Positions 8,885 to 17,624 of a stretch of DNA of 64,000 nt are shown here, in pieces. Numbering within the stretch: position 1 is the stretch's first letter; every line of letters starts with the position of its first letter. The notes below the pieces were generated by a model. It saw nothing but the letters and a program-made list of their open reading frames with translations. It did not search any database and had not been told where the DNA came from. Source of the stretch: Bog-473 sp963737745 (lineage in GTDB: Bacteria; Actinomycetota; Acidimicrobiia; Acidimicrobiales; RAAP-2); the NCBI GenBank assembly GCA_963737745.1, contig CAVTTR010000001.1, positions 1-64,000 of the forward strand. Reading direction: 5' to 3'. A program made the translations under genes and the position numbers.

Positions 8885-10109
8885 GGCTCCGCAGAGTAGG
8901 GAGACGTCTCCCCCAATCTGACCGGAGGAGCAGTTTGCGAGCTGCCGACGTTTGGCCCCTGGCGGCGCTGGGCCTACGGGGCAGGCCGGCCCGAGCCGTG
9001 CTTTCTGCGGCCGGGGTGGCGTTGGGTGTAGCCACCATGGTGGGGGTCCTTGGCATCTCGAGCTCCAGTCGGGCCCAGCTGGTGTCAGAAATAGACGCCC
9101 TGGGCACCAATCTCCTGACGGTCGCGCCTGGTCAGTCCTTGGGGGGGGGCAGACGGTAACGCTGCCCAAGTCCGCCCCGGCCATGGTGACTCGAATCGGC
9201 CCCGTTCTGGGCGCCTCGGCCATCGGCGACGTGTCGGCCAGCGTGTACCGCTCGAACTTCATTTCCCCCGCCAACACCGAAGCGATCACCGTCTATGCAG
9301 CGGATACGAACCTGCTCTCCACCTTGGAAGGCCAGACCAGCCAGGGCGAGTTTCTCAACCGAGCCACGTCGCACTACCCGGCTGTGGTCCTCGGTGCGGC
9401 GGCGGCCAGTGCGCTCGGCATTGACCGTGCCGCTGCGTCGACCGTGGTCTGGCTGGGTCATCAGTGGTTCAACGTGGTCGGAATTCTCCAACCGTTGACC
9501 TTGGACCCCGAGCTCGACCGCTCTGTCCTGATCGGGTTTCCGGTAGCGGAGACGCTGTTACACGCCGACGGGTCGCCTATCCAGATATTCGTACGCACAG
9601 ATCCCACCAGTGTGGGAGCGGTGCAGTCGGTGTTGGCCGCCACTGCTGATCCGGCAGCGCCGCAGGACGCGTCCGTGGCTAACCCCACCGATGCGCTGAC
9701 AGCGCGGGCTGACGCATCGGCGGCTTTCCAGAGTCTTTTCCTCGCACTCGGCGCGGTCGCTCTCATCGTTGGCGGGATCGGGATCGCCAACGTCATGGTC
9801 ATTGCCGTGTTGGAACGCCGCGGTGAGATCGGGCTACGCCGGGCGCTAGGAGCGCAACGCAGGCACATTGGGATCCAGTTTGTGGCCGAAGCCGTTCTGT
9901 TGGCAGCAATCGGAGGTGCTTCGGGGTCGATACTCGGGGCGTTGGCGACAGCTGCATATGCCACGATCCGTCATTGGCATACGGTGGTCTCGCCACCACT
10001 CCTGTTGGCAGCCATTGCTCTCGCCCTTTTGGTTGGGACTACCGCAGGGCTCTACCCAGCACTACGCGCTTCCCGACTCCCACCGTCTGAGGCCCTGCGG
10101 ACGGTCTGA
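8881..10109 (+). pseudogene. MacB/FtsX-type exporter permease, interrupted at a G9 run
   Basis: This is the permease of the MacB-like exporter. The GTG at 8881 overlaps the ATPase stop. The N-terminus (LGLRGRPARAVLSAAGVALG) is the first FtsX helix. At 9141-9149 a run of nine G breaks the frame after SLGGG; a run of ten would restore SLGGGQTVTLP. The remainder holds the large extracytoplasmic domain and then three helices with the typical FtsX motif ERRGEIGLRRALGAQRRHI and the ending LYPALRASRLPPSEALRTV. The length of about 409 aa is normal for the family. A mononucleotide run in coding sequence could be a homopolymer error or a slippage site. Confidence 0.82.
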
Positions 10110-10797
10110 GATACACATGCAGTCCATGAGAGTTTTCGAATGGACCGGTGTCCAAACATCGAGCCCCCATTGCCGCTCTGTTTGCTCGGCCCCAGCCCTA
10201 GAGTCCCGATAGCGGCATCGGCATGGGCATCAATGAGCTAACCCTGATGGGTTAGTCGGAGTGCTCAACCGGAGGAGAGTTGCGCGCATCGTAAGCCTTG
10301 AACCCAGGGTCAGCGGTAAGGGTTTCCGCGACCATCCACTCTGATCATTCAGAAGCCCAATAACACAGCAAACGGGGAGTGTGCGGTCCGTGCAGCCGGG
10401 CGGGCTTCAACACATAACGCCACCCGCGTCCCATGAATCGGGCTCGGCATGATCCAATGAGGTGCAGTGCCGATGTTTCGCTTCTCGCCGACGAGACTTC
10501 GCGACCAAAACTGGCACAGCCGAGAACACATATTTTTCTGGGCATGGCGCCTTGGGGCGTCAGATGCTTCGCGACGTGTTTCGCTGAAATTGCTTCAAGA
10601 CCACCACGCGGTCCCCGAGGCAAGGCGTGCTGATTACCTTGGTGCTCAGTTACAGACACGATCGACACGCCTCACGAGTATGCCAGCGCCTGAATCGCGG
10701 TGCGATTTAGCTAACTGCGTCTATGCGGTTTGACGTCCCGATGCCGTGACTCGTGCCCCACTCACCATCCCTGGGCTAACCGAGGGTTCGTTGATGC
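10110..10797. other. Intergenic region, 690 bp
   Basis: No gene is recognised on either strand; the open frames lack domain similarity and start signals. A perfect 7-bp hairpin is present (CTAACCC-TGAT-GGGTTAG at 10238-10255), 129 bp beyond the end of the exporter operon. It has no T tract. Confidence 0.4.
10238..10255. terminator. Hairpin downstream of exporter operon
   Basis: A perfect inverted repeat with 7-bp arms and a TGAT loop follows the MacB-type permease gene. There is no U-rich tail, so intrinsic termination is only a possibility. Confidence 0.3.
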
Positions 10798-11923
10798 TCA
10801 CGGAGTGGCACCGTAGGAGTCGTAGGCATGACCCAGCCGTGCGGCCACGTCCTCGCCGGCGTGGATCTGGAACGGACTGATTCCGCCGGGCTGCCACGGG
10901 CCCACTGAGCCGGCCTCCACCGCCGCGTGGCTCTTAGGCCCAACTCCGAATCGCTTTCGCACTTCATCGACGGAGAGGTGGGCGAGCTCGAACCAGTCCA
11001 CCATCATGAAGTCGTTGCTGCCATTGCAACGCGCCCCCCGACTGAGGCATCGGCAACCCTGGCCGCCATGCCCGCCGTGGACAGGTGCCCCCCGTCGTAC
11101 TCGAAGAGGCCGGCCCCAGTGCGTAAGTAGCCCGTCTCGAACAGAGACACCACCATGGCCAATAAGGAGAAGGCCCGGGTGTCGTCGTTGGCGCGGGCGA
11201 TGAAGGCGAACACCTCCAACTCGGACTCCACCGTCGTGCCGTAGTCCGCCATCACGTGGACCCAATCGTGCTGGGCCAGCAAGGGGGGCGCCGATCCGGG
11301 TAGTCCGGGGTAGGCGAACCTCGAGCCCGGTAGAACTCGGTGATCCGCCGTCCGACAGTACCCGACGGGAGCTCCTCTAGTGCCCGCCACCACTCGGCAA
11401 GCACCGCGTCATTTACCACCACGTCCCAAGGCCCAACAAGGGCAGCGGTGCTCTTGAGTTGGGCTTGGTTGGCGGGACTCCAATTGGAGCCGTACCCGTT
11501 CCGCTCGAAGTCGATGGCGGCCAGACCCAGACTTCCGGCAGCAAACTCACGGGCCACTTTCAGCATCCCCTCCTCGACGCCCACCTCCGAGGCGAACTCG
11601 GAAGCCCGAGCAATAACGTCTGCGGGAAGGGGGCGAAGCACCAGTGCGAACAGAACAACCATCTGAACGATACGGGCACGAAAGGCGGCATCCCGAGAGG
11701 CCAGAAAGTCAGCGAACTCATGAACCGTCAAGGGAGCACTTTCCAAATCGGGTGGGAATCCGGTCATTGCCATGAATGACGCGTCAATCAATAGTTGCTG
11801 GAGTTCGGTGAGGCCGTTCTCGCAGGCCACCACACCGTGAACTCCTCGTCCCAGAGCGGCAACTTCACCGGCGTCTGGGGGGTTGAGATTGACGTGGGCC
11901 GCATCGGGGAGCGGAACGGTCAT
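10798..11923 (-). pseudogene. Coq4-like zinc-motif protein, two frameshifts
   Basis: The reconstructed protein is about 375 aa. The diagnostic piece is QHDWVHVMADYGTTVESELE, matching the Coq4 pattern HDxxH-x11-E that ligates a metal in the ubiquinone biosynthesis protein COQ4. The N-terminal half has helical segments including ENGLTELQQLLIDASFMAMT; the C-terminal part ends with VDEVRKRFGVGPKSHAAVEA and PWQPGGISPFQIHAG. The frame breaks near 11325 and again at a run of six C near 11034-11041, where one more base would restore it. The ATG at 11923 is preferred over a GTG at 12028, but no strong ribosome site decides it. Actinobacteria generally use menaquinone, so a role in quinone synthesis should not be assumed. 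Confidence 0.65.
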
Positions 11924-12028
11924 GTCACAGGCTATTCGAGAAGGCCGGGGGTTGGTACCGAACCTGGATGCGACCCCTGGATCTATGGACGAGTCTCCGG
12001 AGATACCTCTGGCCGCGGACGAGCTCAC

Positions 12029-12470
12029 CTCAGTTCTACGGAGGAGCCGATGGTGGATCCGGTCAAGCGAACGGAGTTCAGCTGAGTATGAAGGTGCGCC
12101 TCAACGAGCTGTCATTCCGAGCTTCTTCTCATTGCACCAGAAGGACTCCTCTCCCGGAAGCGAGGGGAGGCCGGTGACAAGCTGCGCATCGCCATCGTTG
12201 TCTGGTTCGACGGCCGTCTCACCGTCGCCGCCGTCGGGCCGCTCTGCGTCAGTTGACCCTGTTGAGTTCGAGCTATTCATGATCCGAGACACAGCCTGAT
12301 GCAGCAGGAGGAACGGAAGTAGAATGGCCTGCAGGTCAACCTGTCACCGGAGCGTGAAGGACACTCGATTCTTATTGAACGATCGATGATCCCTGCCCGT
12401 TTATACAAGTGTTACGAAATTTGCCTTCATCAACGGGCTTCGTCGTCGAAGGTTCTGAATGGCGACAGCA
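12029..12470. other. Intergenic region, about 440 bp
   Basis: I see no supported gene. The region separates the Coq4-like gene from the ArsR/SRPBCC operon. The reading frames here have no ribosome site or recognisable motif. Confidence 0.35.
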
Positions 12471-12815
12471 TCACTGACGCGGTAACGGCACCGTGAGATA
12501 GCTCTGCAGGTCGTCGAGACGTTCGTCCCAGGTGTGGGCAAGTGCGGCAAGATACTGCTGGGCGATTTGCACAGGCGCGGGCCTCAGCCGGTAACGAACC
12601 CGGCGGCGCTCACCTGGCTCGGGCGAAATGAGGCCGGTGTCAACCATGAGGCCGAGGTGCTTGGCGATGGCTTGCCGCGTGATCGGAAGGCGAGCGGCTA
12701 GATCGGTGGCTGTAGACGGGCCGTCTGTGGCGAGGGAAGCGAGGATGGTCCGGCGGGTTGGATCGGCGAGCGCGACGAAGACCTGCTCCGCGACAGCCTC
12801 AATGTCAGGTGCCAT
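12471..12815 (-). CDS. ArsR family transcriptional regulator
   Basis: This is a winged-helix repressor of about 114 aa. It begins MAPDIEAVAEQVFVALADPT; the family helix-turn-helix is ILASLATDGPSTATDLAARL followed by PITRQAIAKHLGLM, and the wing contains ERRRVRYRL. No cysteine metal site is apparent, which fits the ArsR subgroup that is encoded with SRPBCC (AHSA1-like) proteins. The start at 12815 lies inside the end of the upstream SRPBCC gene, implying translational coupling. It is the last gene of the operon; paired inverted repeats upstream of the first gene (13844-13886) are its likely operator. Confidence 0.9.
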   Translation of the reverse strand: MAPDIEAVAEQVFVALADPTRRTILASLATDGPSTATDLAARLPITRQAIAKHLGLMVDTGLISPEPGERRRVRYRLRPAPVQIAQQYLAALAHTWDERLDDLQSYLTVPLPRQ

Positions 12816-13237
12816 CGACGTGTTCCGCGAGCTCTGCGAGCTCGCGCGACCAGCCTTGACAGTGGGAGTCGTAGGTCTCGCCCCGAGTGTCGGAAGGAAG
12901 TTGGGCGAATCCCGACTCCACGAGGCGCAAAAGGGTGCCGTGGCCGTCAGGTTCCAGGGTGAACTCGACGTAGGTGCGTCGGGGGTCGGACTCGGGCAGG
13001 TCGGGCAGGCGCCACGTGTACGCGAACACCGTGGGCTCCTCGACGCGCTCAACGCGCATGTCAACCGTCATGCCCCCAGCGAAGGTCATCGTGGCCGCCC
13101 CCCCGGGGCGCAGGTCGATGGTCGCACGTTCGCCGAACCACGCGCCAAGACCCTCGGCAGTGGTGAGCGCCTTCCACACCTCACTCGGCGCGCGAATGCA
13201 AGGTCACCGTCCGTTCGATTCGGTCGGGGAATGCCAT
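12805..13237 (-). pseudogene. SRPBCC (AHSA1-like) domain protein, frameshifted near start
   Basis: This protein has the START/SRPBCC lipid-cavity fold and is usually coded with an ArsR regulator. The ATG at 13237 has a strong site (GGGAGGAAG) and gives MAFPDRIERTVTL. One base is then missing near 13197, and the next frame carries RAPSEVWKALTTAEGLGAWF and the rest of the domain (YTWRLPDLPESDPRRTYVEF). Its 3' end overlaps the ArsR start by 11 bp. Such proteins bind hydrophobic ligands or act as chaperone-like factors; the ligand is not known. Confidence 0.75.
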
Positions 13238-13335
13238 GACTTCCTCCCTCGGGAGTGACTTCGGGATTATGAACAACATCGGTCACCGACCCTCGGACCG
13301 CCCGAGTGGGCGGAGCGGTCACCGGGGGACCGGAA

Positions 13336-13815
13336 TCAGCCGTTCTCTTCGGCGACTCGGCGGGCGAGGTCACGTGGACTGCGGTTGGGAGCGCCAGAGC
13401 CACTCTCGACGAATTCGCGCAGACTAGTACCGACGAAATGATCCCAGCTGCGGCTGCACATCTCCTTGCACTCGAGCCGGTCGTCCAGGCCGCGGTGCTC
13501 GAAGATGAGCTCGCAGGAACCGTTGTCAATCGGCGTGATGGTGAACGTCGGCTGGGTGCCCACCCAGTCCTGCATGAACGTGCACTCGGTCACGGTCCAG
13601 CGGACGGTCGTCGGGCGGGTTGCCTCGTCAACGTGGATGAGAAGGGGCTGCTGATCCGCCACCATCGGGAATCGCAGTTCTCCATCGGTTATTCCCGACC
13701 CCGTCACCGAACTCCACCAAGCGGTGAGCGCCTCGGTCGTGGTGACGGTGTCGAAGACGACCCCTGCCGGAGCATGGATTCGGACGCTGATGCGGTAATC
13801 GGTGCTGGTGGTCAT
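13336..13815 (-). CDS. SRPBCC (AHSA1-like) domain protein
   Basis: This intact protein of about 159 aa is the first gene of the SRPBCC-SRPBCC-ArsR operon. It starts at 13815 behind AAGGAG. The domain begins YRISVRIHAPAGVVFDTVTT and includes LTAWWSSVTGSG and WVGTQPTFTITP near the middle. The upstream 70 bp carry GCAAC/GTTGC inverted repeats. The exact ligand and role are unknown. Confidence 0.85.
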   Translation of the reverse strand: MTTSTDYRISVRIHAPAGVVFDTVTTTEALTAWWSSVTGSGITDGELRFPMVADQQPLLIHVDEATRPTTVRWTVTECTFMQDWVGTQPTFTITPIDNGSCELIFEHRGLDDRLECKEMCSRSWDHFVGTSLREFVESGSGAPNRSPRDLARRVAEENG

Positions 13816-13843
13816 TGAGAACTCCTTGAGTAGAAGTGGAATA

Positions 13844-13886
13844 TTGCAACCAACTAGTTGCAACTATATGGCAACCAGAAGGTTGC
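13844..13886. promoter_or_regulatory. Paired inverted repeats, probable ArsR operator
   Basis: TTGCAAC-N6-GTTGCAA (13844-13863) and GCAACC-AGAA-GGTTGC (13871-13886) share the half-site GCAAC/GTTGC and lie within 75 bp upstream of the first gene of the ArsR/SRPBCC operon. Position and symmetry suggest autoregulation by the ArsR protein. Confidence 0.6.
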
Positions 13887-14003
13887 GTCAAGGGGTTACA
13901 TTTCGGTGCGCCATTTTCCGGCCTATCTCGGATGTAAGTAACCATCAGGCTTGCCTGCACGGGGGACGCCTGAGCTCGGCGACTGGGGTCGCAGGTACTT
14001 CCC

Positions 14004-15233
14004 TCAGCTTGCTGAGGCGGTGAGACGATCGATCAGCAACGCACGCTCGGCCACGTTGGTTGTATACCTAAGGGCCTCCTCGTTGGCCTGGCGCGCTTCA
14101 GCAGTTTGGCCGCTCCGGTCCAGTAACGATGCCCTCGTGGCGTGGAAGAGGTAGTACTTGGCGAGCGAGCCTCTGAGCGCGTCGACCTCGATAAGTGCGG
14201 CCTCGGGGCCGTCAATCTGTCCGATGACGATCGCCCGATTCAGGAGAACCACCGGCGACCCGTCGTACGCACTGAGTAGCGAGTAGAGCTGAAGGAGTTG
14301 GGCCCAGTCCGTGGCATCCCATTTCGGCGCCTCACAGTGCACGGCCTGGATCGCAGCCTCGATCTGGTACAGACCCGGACGTCGAAGCCTGCCGGCCCGC
14401 TCGATGATGGCTGTGGCAGAACCGATTTGGCGTTGATTCCACATGGAACGGTCTTGATCCTGGAGTAGGACAATGTGGCCGGCTGCGTCCAGGCGTGCCG
14501 ACCAGCGGGCCAGGTGGAGCTGTAGTAGTGCTTGGAGTCCCAGGGCTTCGGGTTCGTCCGGCAGCCACCGCACGAGGAGCGTCGTCAGCCATTCGGCATC
14601 ATGGGCAAGTTCCCGGCGGGTCACCGCATCACCTGCTGTCGTCAAGTAGGCCTCGTTGAACACGAGGTAGATCACCCGGAGGACCTGATTGAGCCGGCTC
14701 GGCCACTCCTCTGGCTCGGGCGTCCGATACGGGATGCCGGCGGTCACGATCTTTTGCTTTGCCCGGGTCAGCCGTTTGGCCAGGGTGGACTCTGGGACCA
14801 CAAAGGCCCGGGCGATCTCGGTGGTGGTCAGTCCCGCTACAGAGCGAAGCGTGAGTGCCACCTGGGCGTCCGTATCCAGCGCCGGATGGCAGCAGGTGAA
14901 GATGAGCCGCAGCCGATCATCCGGCTCCCTGGACGTGGTTTTTGGGAGCGACGCCAACATGGCGAGCTTGTCTTGGTAACGGGCCTCTCTGCGTATGCGG
15001 TCGATGGCTCGGTTCTTCGCGGTGGTCATCAGCCACGCACCTGGTCGATCCGGCACCCCATCCACCGGCCACCGGACGAGGGCCTCGACCACGGCCTCGG
15101 CCACCATCTCCTCGGCCAGATCGAAGTTCCCGAGGAGGCGGACCAGGCTCGCCGTGAGCCGGCCCGCCTCCTCTCGGAACACCCGCTCAATCGACGAGCG
15201 GGGATCCAGTCGGTCGTCAGCGTTCGACGACAG
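14004..15233 (-). CDS. ECF42-like RNA polymerase sigma factor
   Basis: This is an extracytoplasmic-function sigma factor of the long type that pairs with YCII (DGPF) proteins. Sigma region 2 is seen in LVRLLGNFDLAEEMVAEAVV and AWLMTTAKNRAIDRIRREAR; region 4 is VALTLRSVAGLTTTEIARAF followed by VPESTLAKRLTRAKQKI. A C-terminal SnoaL/TPR-like extension of about 200 residues follows (IYLVFNEAY, LHLARWSARLDAAGHIVLLQ, YDGSPVVLLNRAIV), typical of the group. The start is uncertain: the frame is open through the upstream gene and no ATG is available. A CTG at 15233 lies behind GGTGGAGG, and a GTG at 15182 is a shorter alternative. It is translationally coupled to the YCII gene. Confidence 0.85.
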   Translation of the reverse strand: MSSNADDRLDPRSSIERVFREEAGRLTASLVRLLGNFDLAEEMVAEAVVEALVRWPVDGVPDRPGAWLMTTAKNRAIDRIRREARYQDKLAMLASLPKTTSREPDDRLRLIFTCCHPALDTDAQVALTLRSVAGLTTTEIARAFVVPESTLAKRLTRAKQKIVTAGIPYRTPEPEEWPSRLNQVLRVIYLVFNEAYLTTAGDAVTRRELAHDAEWLTTLLVRWLPDEPEALGLQALLQLHLARWSARLDAAGHIVLLQDQDRSMWNQRQIGSATAIIERAGRLRRPGLYQIEAAIQAVHCEAPKWDATDWAQLLQLYSLLSAYDGSPVVLLNRAIVIGQIDGPEAALIEVDALRGSLAKYYLFHATRASLLDRSGQTAEARQANEEALRYTTNVAERALLIDRLTASAS

Positions 15234-15558
15234 GACGCACCTCCACCTTTCCGTCAGGCATCGGGAAGCTCCGGGCAAGTGCGAGTGCGGCATCGAGGTC
15301 CGCGACGTCCACGACGGCGTAGCCGCCGATCGCCTCCTTCGCCTCAAGGAGCGGACGGTCGACGATGGTGGACGATCCATGGTCGAGGACCACTGTCGTG
15401 GCGGTGTTCGGAGGCTGCAGTTGATTGGACTCGACGATGGTGCCGTCAGCCCAGTGCTTACCGAACCATTCCATGATTCCGCCGAACACCTGAGCCTGCT
15501 CGGCTTCAGCTCCACTTTCCTGCCAGGCACCACGGGTCAGCAACAGGACGTACTTCAT
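15217..15558 (-). CDS. YCII (DGPF) domain protein
   Basis: This small ferredoxin-fold-like protein of 113 aa is routinely encoded with ECF42 sigma factors. It begins MKYVLLLTRGAW behind GGAGGAG, has the core FGGIMEWFGKHWADGTIVES, and near the end EAIGGYAVVDVADLDAALAL and VEVRPVVER. The stop overlaps the start region of the sigma gene. YCII proteins are thought to act as small enzymes or sensors linked to the sigma factor; the exact role is unknown. Confidence 0.88.
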   Translation of the reverse strand: MKYVLLLTRGAWQESGAEAEQAQVFGGIMEWFGKHWADGTIVESNQLQPPNTATTVVLDHGSSTIVDRPLLEAKEAIGGYAVVDVADLDAALALARSFPMPDGKVEVRPVVER

Positions 15559-15903
15559 GGGTTCTCCTCCCGATTATTGATTCTATGAAGGGCGACGATC
15601 GGGAATCTCGTGAGAGGACAGGTGCGTTCGAATTTTCGAATTGGCACAGGCCACCTTCCGTCTGTATCGCTGGTCAGGAAGGACGGCGAGCGGCGGGAGC
15701 TGCTTGTCCATGGACCTCCGGAAGAAGAACCGCCGGCAGGTCGAGCGCCATCCGGCGATCCCGTCGCTCGAATCGAGTTGCCAGGTGTCCGAGTGGATCC
15801 AGTCCCCGATTACGCGTATCGGTTAGGTGGGTCGCAATCATTCTTGCACCTGGCGAACCACCTAAAGATTTCGAGATGAAAACCATCTGACCTGGTCTTT
15901 TGG
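15559..15903. other. Intergenic region, no gene recognised
   Basis: Open frames on both strands lack a ribosome site and recognisable domains. The region leads into the second tRNA-Lys-derived repeat. Confidence 0.35.
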
Positions 15904-16058
15904 AAGTGCGTCGCCTCGGGATTCGAACCCGAAACCTGCGGATTAAGAGTCGGAAGCAGGGGAGTCTGTGGGGTTCACCCAGGTCTTCTACTTGGGGTTA
16001 TGTCCAGACGTCGTCCACTAGTAGGTCCGTTTCCAATCAGTATCACCGAAATAGTGGG
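15904..16058 (-). repeat. tRNA-Lys-derived degenerate repeat, copy B
   Basis: On the minus strand this copy has a T-arm (TCGGG, loop TTCGAAT, CCCGA) and the Lys anticodon region ACTCTTAATCCG. It aligns with copy A along about 155 bp, including TATGTCCAGACG and TATCACCGAAATA far beyond the tRNA part, and with copy C around GATTAAGAGTCGGA and GCAGGGGAGT. The 5' half of a tRNA is missing. It marks the right end of a possible 15.8-kb island from copy A and the left end of a 1.5-kb unit carrying the XRE/nucleotidyltransferase pair. Confidence 0.6.
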
Positions 16059-16124
16059 TAAGACACAGGGGCAGGTACTGCGGGTCGGATTCTGAAGGAG
16101 CTGGTCCCCCTGGGGTTCTGATCT

Positions 16125-16766
16125 GTGATCTGGTATCATATTGCCGTGGATGGAAAAGCGGAAGCAAGCGCAATCCTTCGTCAGTTGCGGCGAGACAGTG
16201 GCCTGACGCAGCGTGTCTTGGCCGCGAAGGCTGGTGTCCCTCAATCAACTATCGCCGAAGTCGAAATTGGAAAAAGAGAGCCGTCACTCACCCTGCTGAG
16301 CAGGATCGCCGAGTCAGCCGGCCAGTCAATTGCGATACGGCTGACCCCTTTGCCGCGCCACAGTGCGGTTGCCACCGCCAACACGATCAGAGACCGGCTC
16401 TATGGGGATGCGGGGGAAGGGCTATCACTCGATATTCGTGAGGATGGTGCGCTTCGCGCTGTCATCGATCTCAAAGACGCCCTCCGGCGATCCAGCCGTG
16501 AGAGATTCGATGTCCTTACGTGTCAAGCCCCAAGCCTCGTCGGGGACACGCGCTGGGATGCTTTCCTCGCTGCGATAGTCGAGGATGAGGCGGCCAGGAA
16601 GGCGATGTCTCCGCCTCGCTGGACCAATGACCCGATTAGGTTCAATCGACCCTTTTGGTATCTCTCCAAGAGCCCGAGATTCCATACCTGGGAGATCGCC
16701 AACTCGCCTGGAGCGTTCATCCGTCATGGCGTGTTTGCTGCCGAAGAGGAACTTGAGAGTGTCTGA
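16125..16766 (+). CDS. XRE-type HTH protein, putative antitoxin
   Basis: This 213-aa protein has an N-terminal helix-turn-helix of the XRE/Cro class (ILRQLRRDSGLTQRVLAAKA, GVPQSTIAEVEIGKREPSLT) and a C-terminal extension of about 130 residues without recognised domain, containing RFDVLTCQAPSLVGDTRWDA. The start may be GTG 16125 or GTG 16146; the helix-turn-helix is included either way. Its stop overlaps the next gene by 8 bp. The pairing with a nucleotidyltransferase-like protein suggests an antitoxin/autorepressor role. The pair is bounded by two tRNA-Lys-like repeats. Confidence 0.78.
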   Translation: MIWYHIAVDGKAEASAILRQLRRDSGLTQRVLAAKAGVPQSTIAEVEIGKREPSLTLLSRIAESAGQSIAIRLTPLPRHSAVATANTIRDRLYGDAGEGLSLDIREDGALRAVIDLKDALRRSSRERFDVLTCQAPSLVGDTRWDAFLAAIVEDEAARKAMSPPRWTNDPIRFNRPFWYLSKSPRFHTWEIANSPGAFIRHGVFAAEEELESV

Positions 16767-17295
16767 TCTCAACCGGGCCGAAATGGAGTCGGCACTCGCC
16801 GAACTTGCAGACCACCTCAACGCTCGAAACGTCAAGGCCAAGATCTACTTAGTCGGTGGGGCGGTAATGGTGCTTGCATTCGATGCTCGGTTCACCACTG
16901 CAGACATCGACGGCGCGATGTATCCGACGGATGATGTGTTCGCCGTGGCCGCTGAGATCGGTGAACGCCGAGATCTCGGTGACGAATGGCTCAACAATTC
17001 GGCTTCACAATTCATACCGGTATTCAAGGAGCCCAACTGGCAGCCGATACTAAAGTCGGGGAACGTCGAGATCGTCGCAGCCGATGAGCGGTCGATGTTG
17101 GCCATGAAGATGCGGGCCAGCCGTGGTTCGCGAGACCGTTTGGACATCAACTTCCTTGTCAAAAGATGTGGCGTCACCAGCGTCGCCGAGGCACGGGATC
17201 TGTACGAGGAGTACTTCCCCGAAGATCCGCTGCCAGAGCGAGCACTCCCGCTGCTTGACGAAGCCATCGAGGCACTTGGTCCGCAGCCACCGTGA
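16759..17295 (+). CDS. Nucleotidyltransferase-fold protein (DUF6036/AbiEii-like), putative toxin
   Basis: This protein of about 178 aa starts at GTG 16759, overlapping the XRE gene by 8 bp. The segment YLVGGAVMVLAFDARFTTAD followed by IDG matches the minimal nucleotidyltransferase pattern, with a GG motif and a later DxD-like pair (TADID). A later AMKMRASRGSRDRLDINFLV resembles the AbiEii/DUF6036 helix with a catalytic-type lysine/arginine and aspartate. Toxins of this broad fold add nucleotides to tRNA or proteins and are neutralised by a helix-turn-helix partner. The toxin role is inferred from fold and gene pairing. The unit lies between repeats B and C. Confidence 0.72.
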   Translation: MSDLNRAEMESALAELADHLNARNVKAKIYLVGGAVMVLAFDARFTTADIDGAMYPTDDVFAVAAEIGERRDLGDEWLNNSASQFIPVFKEPNWQPILKSGNVEIVAADERSMLAMKMRASRGSRDRLDINFLVKRCGVTSVAEARDLYEEYFPEDPLPERALPLLDEAIEALGPQPP

Positions 17296-17398
17296 CTTCA
17301 TCGGCATTTCTGCCGCTCGCACCTCCAGAGTGTCGATAGTGGAGAATTCGACTTCAAGCTCTCACGTGGCCGCCCACAGCTTGGGGTCGACCAACAGA

Positions 17399-17520
17399 GC
17401 GCGGCCTCCGGTATTCGAACCCAACAGCGGGATTAAGAGTCGGAGGCAGGGGAGTCCGTGGAGTTCGACTGAGTACTTTCACCTGCACTTACGTCTCGCG
17501 GCAGTCCACCAGGATTAGCC
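17399..17520 (-). repeat. tRNA-Lys-derived degenerate repeat, copy C
   Basis: This copy shares GATTAAGAGTCGGAGGCAGG with copy B and continues GGAGTCCGTGGAGTTC in parallel with it. The T-arm is decayed (TTCGAACCC survives, but its stem is imperfect). It is in the same orientation as copies A and B. It closes the 1.3-kb interval holding the XRE and nucleotidyltransferase genes. Confidence 0.55.
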
Positions 17521-17624
17521 GATCCACCCCGTTTTCGTGAGATAGTCGATTGAGTCCCAGGGGGCAAGTCGCTGAATGCTGTCGCTCCCTCGATCGCATC
17601 CGCTTCCTGAGGAACATGGCCGGA

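Noticed and set aside
15585..15890. Hypothetical small proteins in the gap
   Set aside because: Several overlapping frames are open, none with a start signal or similarity I recognise.
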